Below are positions 16,114 through 23,781 of a stretch of DNA of 30,407 nucleotides, in pieces. Both the position numbers and the translations under genes were made by a program. This stretch comes from an uncultured Collinsella sp. (GTDB taxonomy: Bacteria > Actinomycetota > Coriobacteriia > Coriobacteriales > Coriobacteriaceae). Every line of letters begins with the position of its first letter. The first letter of the stretch is position 1. The stretch spans positions 1-30,407 of the forward strand of contig CABURR010000024.1 in assembly GCA_902493985.1 (NCBI GenBank), in the 5' to 3' direction. The notes below the pieces were generated by a model. That model ran no database searches. It was not told the DNA's origin and worked only from the letters and a program-made list of their open reading frames with translations.

Positions 16114-18293
16114 CGAAGCGCCTGCCTCAAGCGGTCAGACCAGTCGCGAACCTTGAGCGGCTCGTCGAACCAGTACTCCTTCAGCATCGGGATGAGCTCG
16201 TACTCAACGATGGCCGAGAGCTTGGCGTCGTCGCACTCGTCCGGCTCCATGTTGCAGAAGTAGCTGTGCCCGATGAGGAAGCCCTCGCCAAGTGACTCGT
16301 CGTCGGCAATCGCCCCGTTCAGCTGCTCCACCCGCTGCACGAGTGCGTCGAACTTGGGGTTGGAAAGCGAGTCGCGGTACTCGCGGAAGCCTTCGGTGGC
16401 GAGCCCTGGCTTCAGGTCGAAGAAGGCGAAGCGGCGGCGCAGTGCGTAGTCGAGCATGGCCAGCGAGCGGTCGGCGGTGTTCATCATGCCAATGATATGG
16501 ACGTTCGCGGGCACGTGGAACAGCTCGCGCGAATACAGCAGCTGCAGCTTGTTTTTCACGCCGCGCTTATCGTTCTCGATGAGCATGAACAGCTCGCCGA
16601 ATATCTTGGAGAGGTTGCCACGGTTTATCTCGTCGATGATGAAGAAGTAGTCGTTGCCGTCGTCCTCGGCGGCTCGTTTGCAGAAGGTGTAGAATGCGCC
16701 CTTCACCAGCTCGAAGCCACTGGCGGAAGGGCGGTAGCCCTCGATGAAGTCCTCGTAGGAGTAGCTCTGGTGGAACTGCACCATCTGGACGCGCTGGACG
16801 TCCTTCATGCCCATGATGGAGTACGCGAGGCGCTTGGCCACATAGGTCTTGCCCACGCCCGGAGCGCCCTGCAGGATGATGTTCTTCTTGGAACCGAGCA
16901 CGCCCACGAGCGTGTCGTACTGTCCCTCGTCCATGTAGACCTCGGAAAGGAAGTCTTCGCGGCTGTAGGGCGGGTACTCCACCGCGCGCTCTTCCGGTTC
17001 GTCCTCTGGCTCCTCAGCGTCCTCGAAGAACGCCTCGATCTTCGCGACGAAGTCCGGATAGTCGGTGACGTCGGTGAGCGTCTTCATGGCGAACATCTCG
17101 TCCATGTGCCAGCAGCCCTTGGCATCCCACTCGACCGCACGCACATGCGGGTAGTGCCCACCGTCAGCATCGTACTCGTAGTCGCCAGTCACGACGCCGC
17201 GCCCCAGTATCTCGGTGCGCCCCCGCTTGACGAAGACTACATCGCCAGGTTTGATGTCGTGCGCGAACTGCCAGACGGCATGCGCCGAGTTCTTCTGGGA
17301 GGTGCCGCCGCCTCGAACCTCGAGCAGTTTCTGGCGCATGTCCTCCTTGGAGGCGTAGTCCGTCAGATCGCCGAGCTCGTACCAGCCCAAGCCCATGATG
17401 CCGTGCTCGTAGAACTCGTCCCACATTCCCGCGCCCTCTCCTGGCGCATAGAGCCAGCAGTGGGTCGTCTCGACGTCGGCATCGCCCAGGGCATTGGCCT
17501 GTGCCTCCTGCTCCGTCTTCTTCGAAGCGGCCTTTTTCTCCTTGTTGACGCGCTCCGACTCGTCGAAGGCGGCACTAGAAAGCTCCGGGAAGCTGGTATA
17601 GGGGCAGGCCTCGGTGCCGAGTTGCGACCGTATGGTGTCGCATATGGCGAGGTAGGCCTCGCCGTCGTGGATGGGAGTGTCTTTTTCTTTCGGGGCTACC
17701 TGTGCCACGGTGGGGCCAGCTGCCGATATGTCGCCCATGAACCACCGGTTACGTGAATCCAGGTTGATGAACGTGAGGGGGCGTGCCCAGTAGAGGCCCA
17801 TGCTGAGCTTCCAGCCCAAGCTGAACTGGGTGACGGCGTCGTTATAAGCAGAAACGAACTCTGCCCTGGTCTGCTCATTGTCGTTGTCGGCGAGTGCGAG
17901 CTGCGCCTCGAAGACCCGCCAGAGGTTGTCGATGTCATGCTCACCGCGTCGCTTGTCGCCGGTGAATGCATAAAACGTCGCGTTGAGGGCCATCACCACA
18001 GGGATTCCGTCGAAATCGGCAGGCTGGTCTGCCTTGATTCCGAAGGAATGCGCAAAGCCAGCGGCGATCTTCATTCGGTTTGCATTCGAAAGGCCCTTGT
18101 TGAAGAGACCGAACACCGTGAACGGGTCGATGTCCGCAGGCACGTCCGTACTGTCAAGTTTCGGGAACTTCATGTCGATTTGGACGTAGGTCTCCCGCAG
18201 CTTGGAAATAAGCGCTTGCCGATCATTACGGTAAGGAAGCAGCTTATCCGCCAGCTCTGTGTAATAGCCTATCCATGTGAATTGCATGTCCAT
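16110..18293 (-). CDS. mcrB: McrB-type AAA+ GTPase with N-terminal MrcB-like and EVE/PUA-like domains
   Basis: McrB recognises modified DNA and uses GTP to drive McrC cleavage. From the ATG at 18293 (AAGGTGA 7 bases upstream) the protein has 727 residues. Residues about 1-200 resemble the MrcB N-terminal domain (LGWKLSMGLYWARPLTFINLD and NRWF). A linker rich in Lys and Glu follows. Residues about 278-415 look like an EVE/PUA-like fold (WLYAPGEGAGMWDEF, IMGLGWYELGDL, IKPGDVVFVKRG). The AAA+ module has Walker A GAPGVGKT near 477, Walker B FFIIDEINRGN and the McrB signature MNTADRS near 601. The EVE call is by pattern only. A start at 18368 would overlap the upstream gene. Confidence 0.88.
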   Translation of the reverse strand: MDMQFTWIGYYTELADKLLPYRNDRQALISKLRETYVQIDMKFPKLDSTDVPADIDPFTVFGLFNKGLSNANRMKIAAGFAHSFGIKADQPADFDGIPVVMALNATFYAFTGDKRRGEHDIDNLWRVFEAQLALADNDNEQTRAEFVSAYNDAVTQFSLGWKLSMGLYWARPLTFINLDSRNRWFMGDISAAGPTVAQVAPKEKDTPIHDGEAYLAICDTIRSQLGTEACPYTSFPELSSAAFDESERVNKEKKAASKKTEQEAQANALGDADVETTHCWLYAPGEGAGMWDEFYEHGIMGLGWYELGDLTDYASKEDMRQKLLEVRGGGTSQKNSAHAVWQFAHDIKPGDVVFVKRGRTEILGRGVVTGDYEYDADGGHYPHVRAVEWDAKGCWHMDEMFAMKTLTDVTDYPDFVAKIEAFFEDAEEPEDEPEERAVEYPPYSREDFLSEVYMDEGQYDTLVGVLGSKKNIILQGAPGVGKTYVAKRLAYSIMGMKDVQRVQMVQFHQSYSYEDFIEGYRPSASGFELVKGAFYTFCKRAAEDDGNDYFFIIDEINRGNLSKIFGELFMLIENDKRGVKNKLQLLYSRELFHVPANVHIIGMMNTADRSLAMLDYALRRRFAFFDLKPGLATEGFREYRDSLSNPKFDALVQRVEQLNGAIADDESLGEGFLIGHSYFCNMEPDECDDAKLSAIVEYELIPMLKEYWFDEPLKVRDWSDRLRQALR

Positions 18294-18324
18294 GGCTTTG
18301 TCACCTTCCTCCTGCCTTGGCCGC

Positions 18325-18732
18325 CTACAACGTGTTGCTAACCGGCTGAGCAAGTGTTTTGAGGTCATCCCACGAATCCGACTTGGCTATATCGTCCTCG
18401 TAGGCTATTAAGTAGCCCCAGGCCTGATTTGCAAAGGCGTCTTCGGCGGCCAGTTCGGGCACACGAGCCAGCGCTTCAAGTACGTCGCCCGACTCGCCCA
18501 GTACGAGCAGGTTGTCATCCTGCGGAGGCAGGTCTGCCCGCTCAGAATAGGTAAACTCATTTGTCTTCGGAGCCTGCTTGCCCTGTACGAACTCATCAAC
18601 GACGAGCGTATGGGTCTCGCAATAGCGGGGATCGCTCGGCTCAACCCACGTATAGCCATATTGGCCGGTCTCCGTTGGGATGAGTGCCTTGTCCTTGTTG
18701 TACCAAGTGAGCTGCAATCGTGTTTTGGACAT
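18325..18732 (-). pseudogene. Short protein resembling the N-terminus of a type III-like adenine-specific DNA methyltransferase (probable remnant)
   Basis: The 135-residue frame opens SKTRLQLTWYNKDKALIPTE, continues with DPRYCETHTLV, and reaches PQDDNLLVLGESGDVLEAL. I recognise this as the start of Mod-like site-specific methyltransferases, which normally run several hundred residues and carry DPPY and FxGxG motifs. Both motifs are absent. After about residue 95 the sequence (AWGYLIAYEDDIAKSDSWDD) does not continue as a methyltransferase, which suggests an internal deletion. The start overlaps the regulator's stop codon by one base (TAATG). It could still be expressed as a small DNA-binding or assembly protein. 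The call is moderate. Confidence 0.5.
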
Positions 18733-18959
18733 TACTCTTCCTCCACGGTCTCGCACGGAACAAGCTCCATGATGTCCTCGAGCTCGCATTCGAGCGCATC
18801 GCAAATCTTGATGAGCACACCGGTTGTGATGTTGTCACCGCGTCCAAGCTTCGCGATGGAAGAAGTGCTGACACCGCTGACCGTGCGGAGGTCTTTACGC
18901 GTCATGCTCTTATCAATCAACAGCTTCCAGAGCCTGTTGTAGCTAATCTTTCTCGCCAT
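18732..18959 (-). CDS. XRE (Cro/CI)-family transcriptional regulator
   Basis: This 75-residue protein is a single helix-turn-helix domain: SYNRLWKLLIDKSMTRKDLR, then VSGVSTSSIAKLGRGDNITT and ICDALECELEDIMEL. This is the compact Cro/CI type often found beside restriction or defence genes. Its ATG overlaps the stop of the ATPase gene by one base (TGATG), and its stop overlaps the next start (TAATG). It is therefore co-expressed from the middle of the operon and may autoregulate it. A candidate operator is the three-repeat array at 22253-22282. Confidence 0.9.
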   Translation of the reverse strand: MARKISYNRLWKLLIDKSMTRKDLRTVSGVSTSSIAKLGRGDNITTGVLIKICDALECELEDIMELVPCETVEEE

Positions 18960-20818
18960 CAGGACTCTTCCCCTTCCGGTTCTGGGTCTTCAATCATGTC
19001 TCCATTGCGAACGTGCCTCAAAAAGCCATACCGACCTTCGTCGCTCATGGTGAAGTGGATGAGGCGCGCTCCGTCATAGTCGACGCCGGTTGGAATCTCG
19101 TTTTCGGCGATGATTACCTGGCAGCCACCGCAGTCTCTCAGCATGTGACGGTAGAGGGCAGACTTCATGCTGCTGTCTATCAGCACCTCGGAGCTCTCCG
19201 TTAGCGAGAGGCTCGGCGAGTCCAAGATGAGCATTCTGGGCCGATGAACGCCGTTCGCCTCGATGAATTTCATGAGGGTGAACGCGTAGATGGTGTTGAG
19301 GTAGGCCCGGTACCCCTTGCCCTCGCTCTTCTTGGGCTTGTTGTTCACCAGGATGTCGAATGACTGCTTCGAGATCTTTGCGGTCTTGAATCCAGGATAT
19401 GCGCAGTCCTTGATGGCTTCGCTCACCGCCTCGCTAAGGTGTGTGAACAGTATCTCGTCGAAGTGTTTCTTGGCGTCGTACTTCTCCTGCGATTCGTCTT
19501 CGTTCTCGGTCTCGTCTATGTCTTGGCTGAGCACCTCGAGTTGGCTGACCATCAGATCGAGCTCTCGGCGCAGTTCGATGACGCGCCGATAGGCACCGAG
19601 TGCGTCGTGCAATTCCAGGGACTTCGGCCTGTACTCGCGATTGATGCGAGCGGCGAGGCTCTCGCGTTGCGCCTTGAGCTCTGCTATCGATGATTCCAGC
19701 TCAGAGACGAGTTCTGCAGCCTCGGCCTCAGCGCTCTCGAGGTCTTCCAATCGCCTGCGAGTCTTCTCCAACTCCGCCCTGGACGACTCAGCGTACGACG
19801 CTCTGTCTTCCTCACGCTCTATCTCGTGGTCGCAGAACGGACACTTCTCGACATATGTCGCGGCGTCATGCGCGTCGCCTTCGGCTATGAACATGAGGCG
19901 TTCGACGTCTGCCTCGTATTGGCTACGGAGCATCCGATATCTGTCAAGGAGGACTGACGTTTCTTCCAAATCTTCGGCATCTGAGGTGATCGTGATTTGC
20001 AAGTCCCGCATCTGTCTGTTGACCTCAGCCATGAGAGCATCGACCTCGCCGATTTCGGCGAGGATTTCGCTCATGCGCTCCTCGATGTCCTCGCCGCCTA
20101 TCTTCTCCAGTTCTTCCTGAAGCTCGGCCTGGCGATGCTCGAAGTTCTCCATGACGTGGCGTATGTATTTGACGACAGCACCCTTTTTAGCGCGTTTCAT
20201 CTCCACCGTCTCTATTTGCTCCCCGTCGTCGGCATGCCCGGTAAGGAGAAACGACAGTGCGTTGATGCTCGCCGTGATGCTCGGGTGCTTGGGGTTGTCG
20301 ATTATCGTCTTGGTTGTAAAGATGTGCTCCTCGTCGAGGAACATCTGGTGGACGAACGTGCGGAAGGTGAATTGCTGCTTTCTCAGTTGCTGGGTGCTAA
20401 TAATTTGAACCGGTTCCTCCACACCTAACAGGCGAGGCAGAACAGTGCTGTTGTAGCTTTCCTGTCCGGGGCTTCCCTTAACGCGCCACACACCGTTTTC
20501 GATGCAATCGAGCGAGGTGCGTATGGTGATGGTCGTGTCTGCCTTCGAACCTTCTTCGGCTTCCAATACCTTCCGCTCCGCATAGAAGGTATCGCCGTCT
20601 GGGTTCTCGAGCGTCATTGAAATGGTGTCTATGCCGGACGACGCCTTATCCATAGGAGGGTTGTCCGCGCCGAGCATATAGTCGATGCACATGACGACGT
20701 AAGTCTTGCCAGTGTTAGATGGGCCGTGGATTATGTTGACGCCCGGTTGGAATTCTACGAACGAGTCCTCCACGCCATCGCCCGTTGCCCTGATCTCTTT
20801 GACATAAAAGTCGTTCAT
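18959..20818 (-). CDS. SMC/Rad50-like ABC ATPase of an ABC-three-component system
   Basis: The 619-residue protein has Walker A GPSNTGKT at residues 32-39 and long charged coiled-coil stretches around 210-310 and 340-455. A CPFC pair (326, 329) lies between them, like a half zinc hook. A Walker B-like RMLILDSPSLSL has its Asp near 533. This matches SMC/Rad50-type ATPases (DUF3732-like) of ABC-3C conflict systems. It follows the middle component with a 4-base ATGA overlap, the usual order CTD component, middle component, ATPase. No fused effector is visible. Lamassu LmuB is an alternative relative, but no LmuA-like nuclease is present. Confidence 0.75.
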   Translation of the reverse strand: MNDFYVKEIRATGDGVEDSFVEFQPGVNIIHGPSNTGKTYVVMCIDYMLGADNPPMDKASSGIDTISMTLENPDGDTFYAERKVLEAEEGSKADTTITIRTSLDCIENGVWRVKGSPGQESYNSTVLPRLLGVEEPVQIISTQQLRKQQFTFRTFVHQMFLDEEHIFTTKTIIDNPKHPSITASINALSFLLTGHADDGEQIETVEMKRAKKGAVVKYIRHVMENFEHRQAELQEELEKIGGEDIEERMSEILAEIGEVDALMAEVNRQMRDLQITITSDAEDLEETSVLLDRYRMLRSQYEADVERLMFIAEGDAHDAATYVEKCPFCDHEIEREEDRASYAESSRAELEKTRRRLEDLESAEAEAAELVSELESSIAELKAQRESLAARINREYRPKSLELHDALGAYRRVIELRRELDLMVSQLEVLSQDIDETENEDESQEKYDAKKHFDEILFTHLSEAVSEAIKDCAYPGFKTAKISKQSFDILVNNKPKKSEGKGYRAYLNTIYAFTLMKFIEANGVHRPRMLILDSPSLSLTESSEVLIDSSMKSALYRHMLRDCGGCQVIIAENEIPTGVDYDGARLIHFTMSDEGRYGFLRHVRNGDMIEDPEPEGEES

Positions 20819-21267
20819 TTCCGCACCTCCGTCGCCGACCTCCGCGAGAGCCGGTTTATCTCGTCAATCAGTGGCTGCAGGCCGCGCTCGGCCACGTAAG
20901 CGAAAGCCTTGTGCGCACATGCGGCATACGACGTCGCATACGCCGTCTGGAGGGACTCGAAGTACGCCGAGCCTGCCTTCGTTGGGACGTACCCGATACC
21001 GTCACCAGCCACTATGGGCTGCGCATAACCTTTGAGCACGAGCTCCTTCAACGCGGCTCGCACTATCTCACGACGCACCGCGAACTCGCTGAACTTGAAT
21101 TGGTTGTCCCCGTTGAGGTTGATGTCGGAGATGGAGAAAGTCCTCCCATACGTGGCGACGAAGTCCACTACGTATGTTGTCTCCAAATCGAGGGCAATTT
21201 TGGAAACATTGAGGAGGATGAGGACTCGAAGGGAGAGTTCGAACCGCGTGTTGAAGATTCTACTCAT
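20815..21267 (-). CDS. ABC-three-component system middle component
   Basis: The 150-residue protein starts MSRIFNTRFELSLRVLILLN and contains a winged-helix-like region (FAVRREIVRAALKELVLKGYA, then GIGYVPTKAGSAYFESL). Small proteins with this N-terminus sit between the CTD component and the ATPase in ABC-3C loci and are thought to link the two. The ATG at 21267 overlaps the end of the previous gene by 8 bases. The longer frame from 21342 would overlap it by 83. Family assignment rests on this N-terminus and the context. Confidence 0.65.
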   Translation of the reverse strand: MSRIFNTRFELSLRVLILLNVSKIALDLETTYVVDFVATYGRTFSISDINLNGDNQFKFSEFAVRREIVRAALKELVLKGYAQPIVAGDGIGYVPTKAGSAYFESLQTAYATSYAACAHKAFAYVAERGLQPLIDEINRLSRRSATEVRK

Positions 21268-22231
21268 CCTTATCGACCCATCCTTCAAGCCTCCCGTCGT
21301 TGACGAGGAAGTGGCAGACCCCCTTCTTCTGGGCTGCACCAATCCAGTCGGTATCGCGGCTCAACCAGCTCCTCTGGACGGACACTTGCGACGCCTGTTT
21401 GAGCACCTCTCTAAGACGCGCCATTCCGTTGTGGTAGTCGTCTTCATAGGTGTCGACGACCCCCTCGTAGATTTCCTCCTCGAAGACGCGGAACTCGTCG
21501 TCCTCCCATTCGGCGAAGGCGTCCCTCATTCCACGGTTCACAGACTCTGCGGCGTAATAATCCTGTCGCATACGGTCGTAGTGCTTCTTGTGCTTCCCAT
21601 GAGTGGCGAGGGACTCGACTGTGAAGCCCTCCACACCCTCGTCCTCTCCATACGCATCCATCAGAGCATCGATGTAGCGATGCTCGTCTGCGGATGGAGT
21701 ATCGGGTGGCTGCACCGACTCGAGCCTCGGGAATCGTATAGATTCACTTTCTGCCGCCTTGCCAGCCGTTTCAGGTTCTTCGACGTTATTCCGTTGGAGA
21801 ACCTCGATGTAGGCTTCGGAGAGAAACTGGGCGAGCGTGCCGTTTGAGCTGAGTGCGTGAAGCGCCTGTTTGCGCTCTGGAAAGATGTCGGAGTTGGCGA
21901 TCATGTCCGCAATCACTGCCCGAAGCTCTTGGATCTTCGTCGGGAACAGCTCGCTGATTATTTCGCGCTCGAAAAACGGCACTATCTCCTGTCGCACGAG
22001 CGGCTCCTGCGAATAACGCCGTATCTCTTCGTGTGGATTTGCATGGCGATTCATGATCTCTGAGGCCCGAGATTTCGAGCACTCGATGTAATAGTCGCCC
22101 TTGCCATCTAGCTCCATTGTCTGGGAGATGACGCTGTACAACACGGTGATGATGTGGGGGTCGGATTTCGGCTTGCCTTTCCAGACAGCTTTGATGGCCC
22201 GAACGTACTCCGAGAATACGAAATCGGTCAT
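21260..22231 (-). CDS. ABC-three-component system C-terminal-domain (CTD) component, first gene of the defence operon
   Basis: The 323-residue protein has two parts. The N-terminal about 150 residues (TDFVFSEYVRAIKAVW, ELFPTKIQELRAVIADMI) show no known enzyme motif. An acidic spacer follows at about 150-195. The C-terminal about 130 residues (HYDRMRQDYYAAESVNRGMR, EEEIYEGVVDTYEDDY, WIGAAQKKGVCHFLVNDG) resemble the ABC-3C CTD module. In such systems the N-terminal part often carries the toxic effector; here it is unrecognised. The ATG at 22231 follows GGGAGG. It is the promoter-proximal gene of the seven-gene operon. Confidence 0.65.
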   Translation of the reverse strand: MTDFVFSEYVRAIKAVWKGKPKSDPHIITVLYSVISQTMELDGKGDYYIECSKSRASEIMNRHANPHEEIRRYSQEPLVRQEIVPFFEREIISELFPTKIQELRAVIADMIANSDIFPERKQALHALSSNGTLAQFLSEAYIEVLQRNNVEEPETAGKAAESESIRFPRLESVQPPDTPSADEHRYIDALMDAYGEDEGVEGFTVESLATHGKHKKHYDRMRQDYYAAESVNRGMRDAFAEWEDDEFRVFEEEIYEGVVDTYEDDYHNGMARLREVLKQASQVSVQRSWLSRDTDWIGAAQKKGVCHFLVNDGRLEGWVDKDE

Positions 22232-22252
22232 CTAGCACCTCCCACCTGCGCT

Positions 22253-22282
22253 CCGAACCTTTGCCGAACCTCTGCCGAACCT
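22253..22282 (-). promoter_or_regulatory. Three 11-bp-spaced direct repeats upstream of the defence operon (candidate operator)
   Basis: CCGAACCT occurs at 22253-22260, 22264-22271 and 22275-22282, exactly one helical turn apart (plus-strand reading). The third is followed by TTCGG, making a CCGAA/TTCGG dyad. They lie 22-56 bases upstream of the first ATG and downstream of the likely promoter, a place suited to repression, perhaps by the XRE protein of the same operon. Confidence 0.55.
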
Positions 22283-22331
22283 TTCGGTAACGCTTTGAGG
22301 GCCGTGCGTCCCTAGACTCCAGAACATACGA

Positions 22332-22361
22332 GCTGTGCGGTTGCGAACCGCTCGCCACAGC
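22332..22361 (-). promoter_or_regulatory. Hairpin in the 5' leader of the defence operon
   Basis: GCTGTG (22332-22337) pairs with CACAGC (22356-22361), and inside it GCGGTT (22337-22342) pairs with AACCGC (22346-22351). It falls between the likely -10 box and the first gene. It could be an operator dyad or an RNA stem. Confidence 0.4.
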
Positions 22362-22396
22362 ACAACGGCGGTCACAGGAGTTTTAGAGACCTTTCT

Positions 22397-22405
22397 ATTC
22401 TACCA
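22397..22405 (-). promoter_or_regulatory. Putative extended -10 promoter of the defence operon
   Basis: On the minus strand TGGTAGAAT (22405 down to 22397) fits an extended -10 element (TGn plus TAGAAT). No good -35 is visible at 17 bp. It would give a leader of about 160 nt holding the hairpin and the three direct repeats. Confidence 0.4.
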
Positions 22406-22478
22406 CCGCTTGTTGCGGACGCGGTTTTGATGTTTGCGAACGCAAAATATCACTTCGCAATTTGCACTGCATCGTACA

Positions 22479-22537
22479 GCTCGGATAGCGGCTCATCGCT
22501 ATGGCCATATCGATGCATTCGCAGGCGTTATCCGAGC
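22479..22537. repeat. Nested palindrome in the divergent intergenic region
   Basis: GCTCGGATAGCG (22479-22490) pairs with CGTTATCCGAGC (22526-22537) with one mismatch. Between them ATCGCTATGG and CCATATCGAT form a second, almost perfect palindrome centred on TGGCCA. The 454-bp gap between the minus-strand operon and the gene at 22686 holds no convincing ORF. It is packed with such dyads, for example TTTGCG/CGCAAA near 22433-22446. Confidence 0.65.
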
Positions 22538-22571
22538 AGACAAATCAATAATGCACCAGCGGCGAATGGCT

Positions 22572-22611
22572 GGTCACCAAGCCGGGGCGGAGAAATCCGC
22601 ACGAGGTGACC
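22572..22611 (+). repeat. Hairpin with GAAA tetraloop before the sigma-like gene
   Basis: GGTCACC (22572-22578) pairs with GGTGACC (22605-22611), and GCGGA (22587-22591) pairs with TCCGC (22596-22600) around a GAAA loop. A short palindrome ATCTGTCTGACAGAT follows just downstream. It may be a leader RNA, an att or transfer site of the mobile element, or a regulatory dyad. Confidence 0.5.
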
Positions 22612-22685
22612 CATGCCGCGCATCTGTCTGACAGATTCATTCGGGCGATCTCCGCTTCGGCTTCCGAGCCAAGAGGAGACAAACA

Positions 22686-23201
22686 ATGAAAGCCCGAGAC
22701 AACCGTTCCAAGACCCATCGCATCTACCTCAAGTCCACTTGCCAGTGGGTGGAAGTCGACGAGGAAACCTACCGCCCCTACATCCGCGAGTGTGACGCCA
22801 CCCGCAAACGCATGCAGTACCACGGGCGCTGCGTCTGCCCCAAGAACCGCTTCTGGCTGTGTGATGCAGACTGCCTGAGCTGCGAGTTCCGCCGCGCGGG
22901 CGACGTTCTTTCGCTCGACCAGGAGATTGCCGAGACCAGCAGCGAGCTCTCGCTGTTCGACACGCTCGAAGACACCGCCCCCAACATCGAGGACATCGTC
23001 GCCGATTTCGACGAGCTGTCAGGTCTTCTGCACGATCTCGCCCAGATCATGCCGGAGGCCATCAAGGTCGGCATCCTGCGCGAGCAGGGCCTTACCGAGT
23101 CCGCCATTGCAGCTGAGCTTGGCATCTCGCGCACCACGATGCGTTCACGTCTCGCCAAGGCCCGCGAGCGGCTGGCCCAGGAATATCCCGACGTCCTCTA
23201 G
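22686..23201 (+). CDS. Sigma-70-like DNA-binding protein of a mobile element
   Basis: The 171-residue protein ends in a sigma region 4-like helix-turn-helix (LREQGLTESAIAAELGIS, then RTTMRSRLAKARERLAQEY). The N-terminal half holds a cluster of Cys (CVCPKNRFWLCDADCLSCEF), probably a zinc knuckle, after YLKSTCQWVEVDEETYRPY. Proteins of this layout are common regulators in phages and conjugative elements of Firmicutes and Coriobacteriia. The ATG at 22686 follows GAGGAGA. It starts a rightward cluster of element-derived genes and is divergent from the defence operon. Confidence 0.7.
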   Translation: MKARDNRSKTHRIYLKSTCQWVEVDEETYRPYIRECDATRKRMQYHGRCVCPKNRFWLCDADCLSCEFRRAGDVLSLDQEIAETSSELSLFDTLEDTAPNIEDIVADFDELSGLLHDLAQIMPEAIKVGILREQGLTESAIAAELGISRTTMRSRLAKARERLAQEYPDVL

Positions 23202-23327
23202 CCCCTCGCCCCGGCTGCACACGGGTGGCTGGGCCCTTTTTCTACACGAATTTTCGTCCTTCTTCGTCAACCGGCGTGGCCCGCCTCCAGGGGATGACGA
23301 AGGGCACGACCCGAGGAGGTGAACCAC

Positions 23328-23525
23328 ATGCCCACGACGAACAAGAGCCCTGCCCAGGAGGCAGCGGACGTGCCGGCCTCGATAAGCCGAGTGTCGACGC
23401 GTCTGACAGGGCAGCTCGAAGCCCTGGCAAAGCAAAGCCAATCCGAGGAGAAAGGACAAGAAGGTGACGAACGAGGAGATCATCGCAGCCATCCGCGAAA
23501 TCAAGGGCGCTACCAGCTGCATTGA
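23328..23525 (+). CDS. Small hypothetical protein
   Basis: The 65-residue frame MPTTNKSPAQEAADVPASIS has a strong binding site (GGAGG, 8-9 bases before the ATG). I do not recognise it. Its last 20 codons overlap the start of the next frame, so a small deletion or frameshift may have joined it to the DUF2800 remnant. The N-terminal half is Ala/Ser-rich, and the C-terminal half looks like out-of-frame sequence. Confidence 0.4.
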   Translation: MPTTNKSPAQEAADVPASISRVSTRLTGQLEALAKQSQSEEKGQEGDERGDHRSHPRNQGRYQLH

Positions 23526-23781
23526 CGCGGTCGTAGACCAGGTGGCCGAGGCGCTGGGCGGCCAGGGCATACATGATTCGGATTCAGAGAGGAGGCTGCT
23601 CGGCATCGCCGCCATGCAGAAGATGCTGGGCAAGCGCCGCTTCGACGAGGTGCTCGGCGGCCTGGTAAAGAAGCCGCAGGGCAAGCTCGTCCTCGTGCCC
23701 CTCTCCGACAAGAGGCCGCCCATAAACAACGCAAAGAACGATTTCAACGACAACGATACGGAAGGAGCCAACAATGGCTAA
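23464..23781 (+). pseudogene. C-terminal remnant of a phage DUF2800-type nuclease
   Basis: The 105-residue frame starts at GTG 23464. From about residue 44 it reads LLGIAAMQKMLGKRRFDEVLGG, then PQGKLVLVPLSDKRPPINNAKNDF. This is the C-terminal end of DUF2800 (Cas4-like, PD-(D/E)xK) phage proteins, which are normally over 350 residues. The nuclease part is missing. The first about 40 residues (TNEEIIAAIREIKGATSCID) do not match it. It overlaps the DUF2815 gene by 8 bases, the normal phage order. Confidence 0.6.

Noticed and set aside
14962..16263. Plus-strand open frame of 433 codons starting with a HAD motif
   Set aside because: Only the first about 20 codons are HAD; the rest is antisense to mcrC and mcrB.
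16497..17756. Plus-strand open frame of 419 codons
   Set aside because: It is antisense to mcrB, which has clear Walker motifs on the other strand.
18959..20818. Calling the ATPase a Lamassu LmuB
   Set aside because: The SMC-like shape fits, but no LmuA-type effector is adjacent, and the two upstream genes fit ABC-3C components better.
22253..22282. CRISPR array or replication iterons
   Set aside because: Units are only 8 bp with 3-bp gaps and there are just three, so no spacers exist and no replication gene is adjacent.
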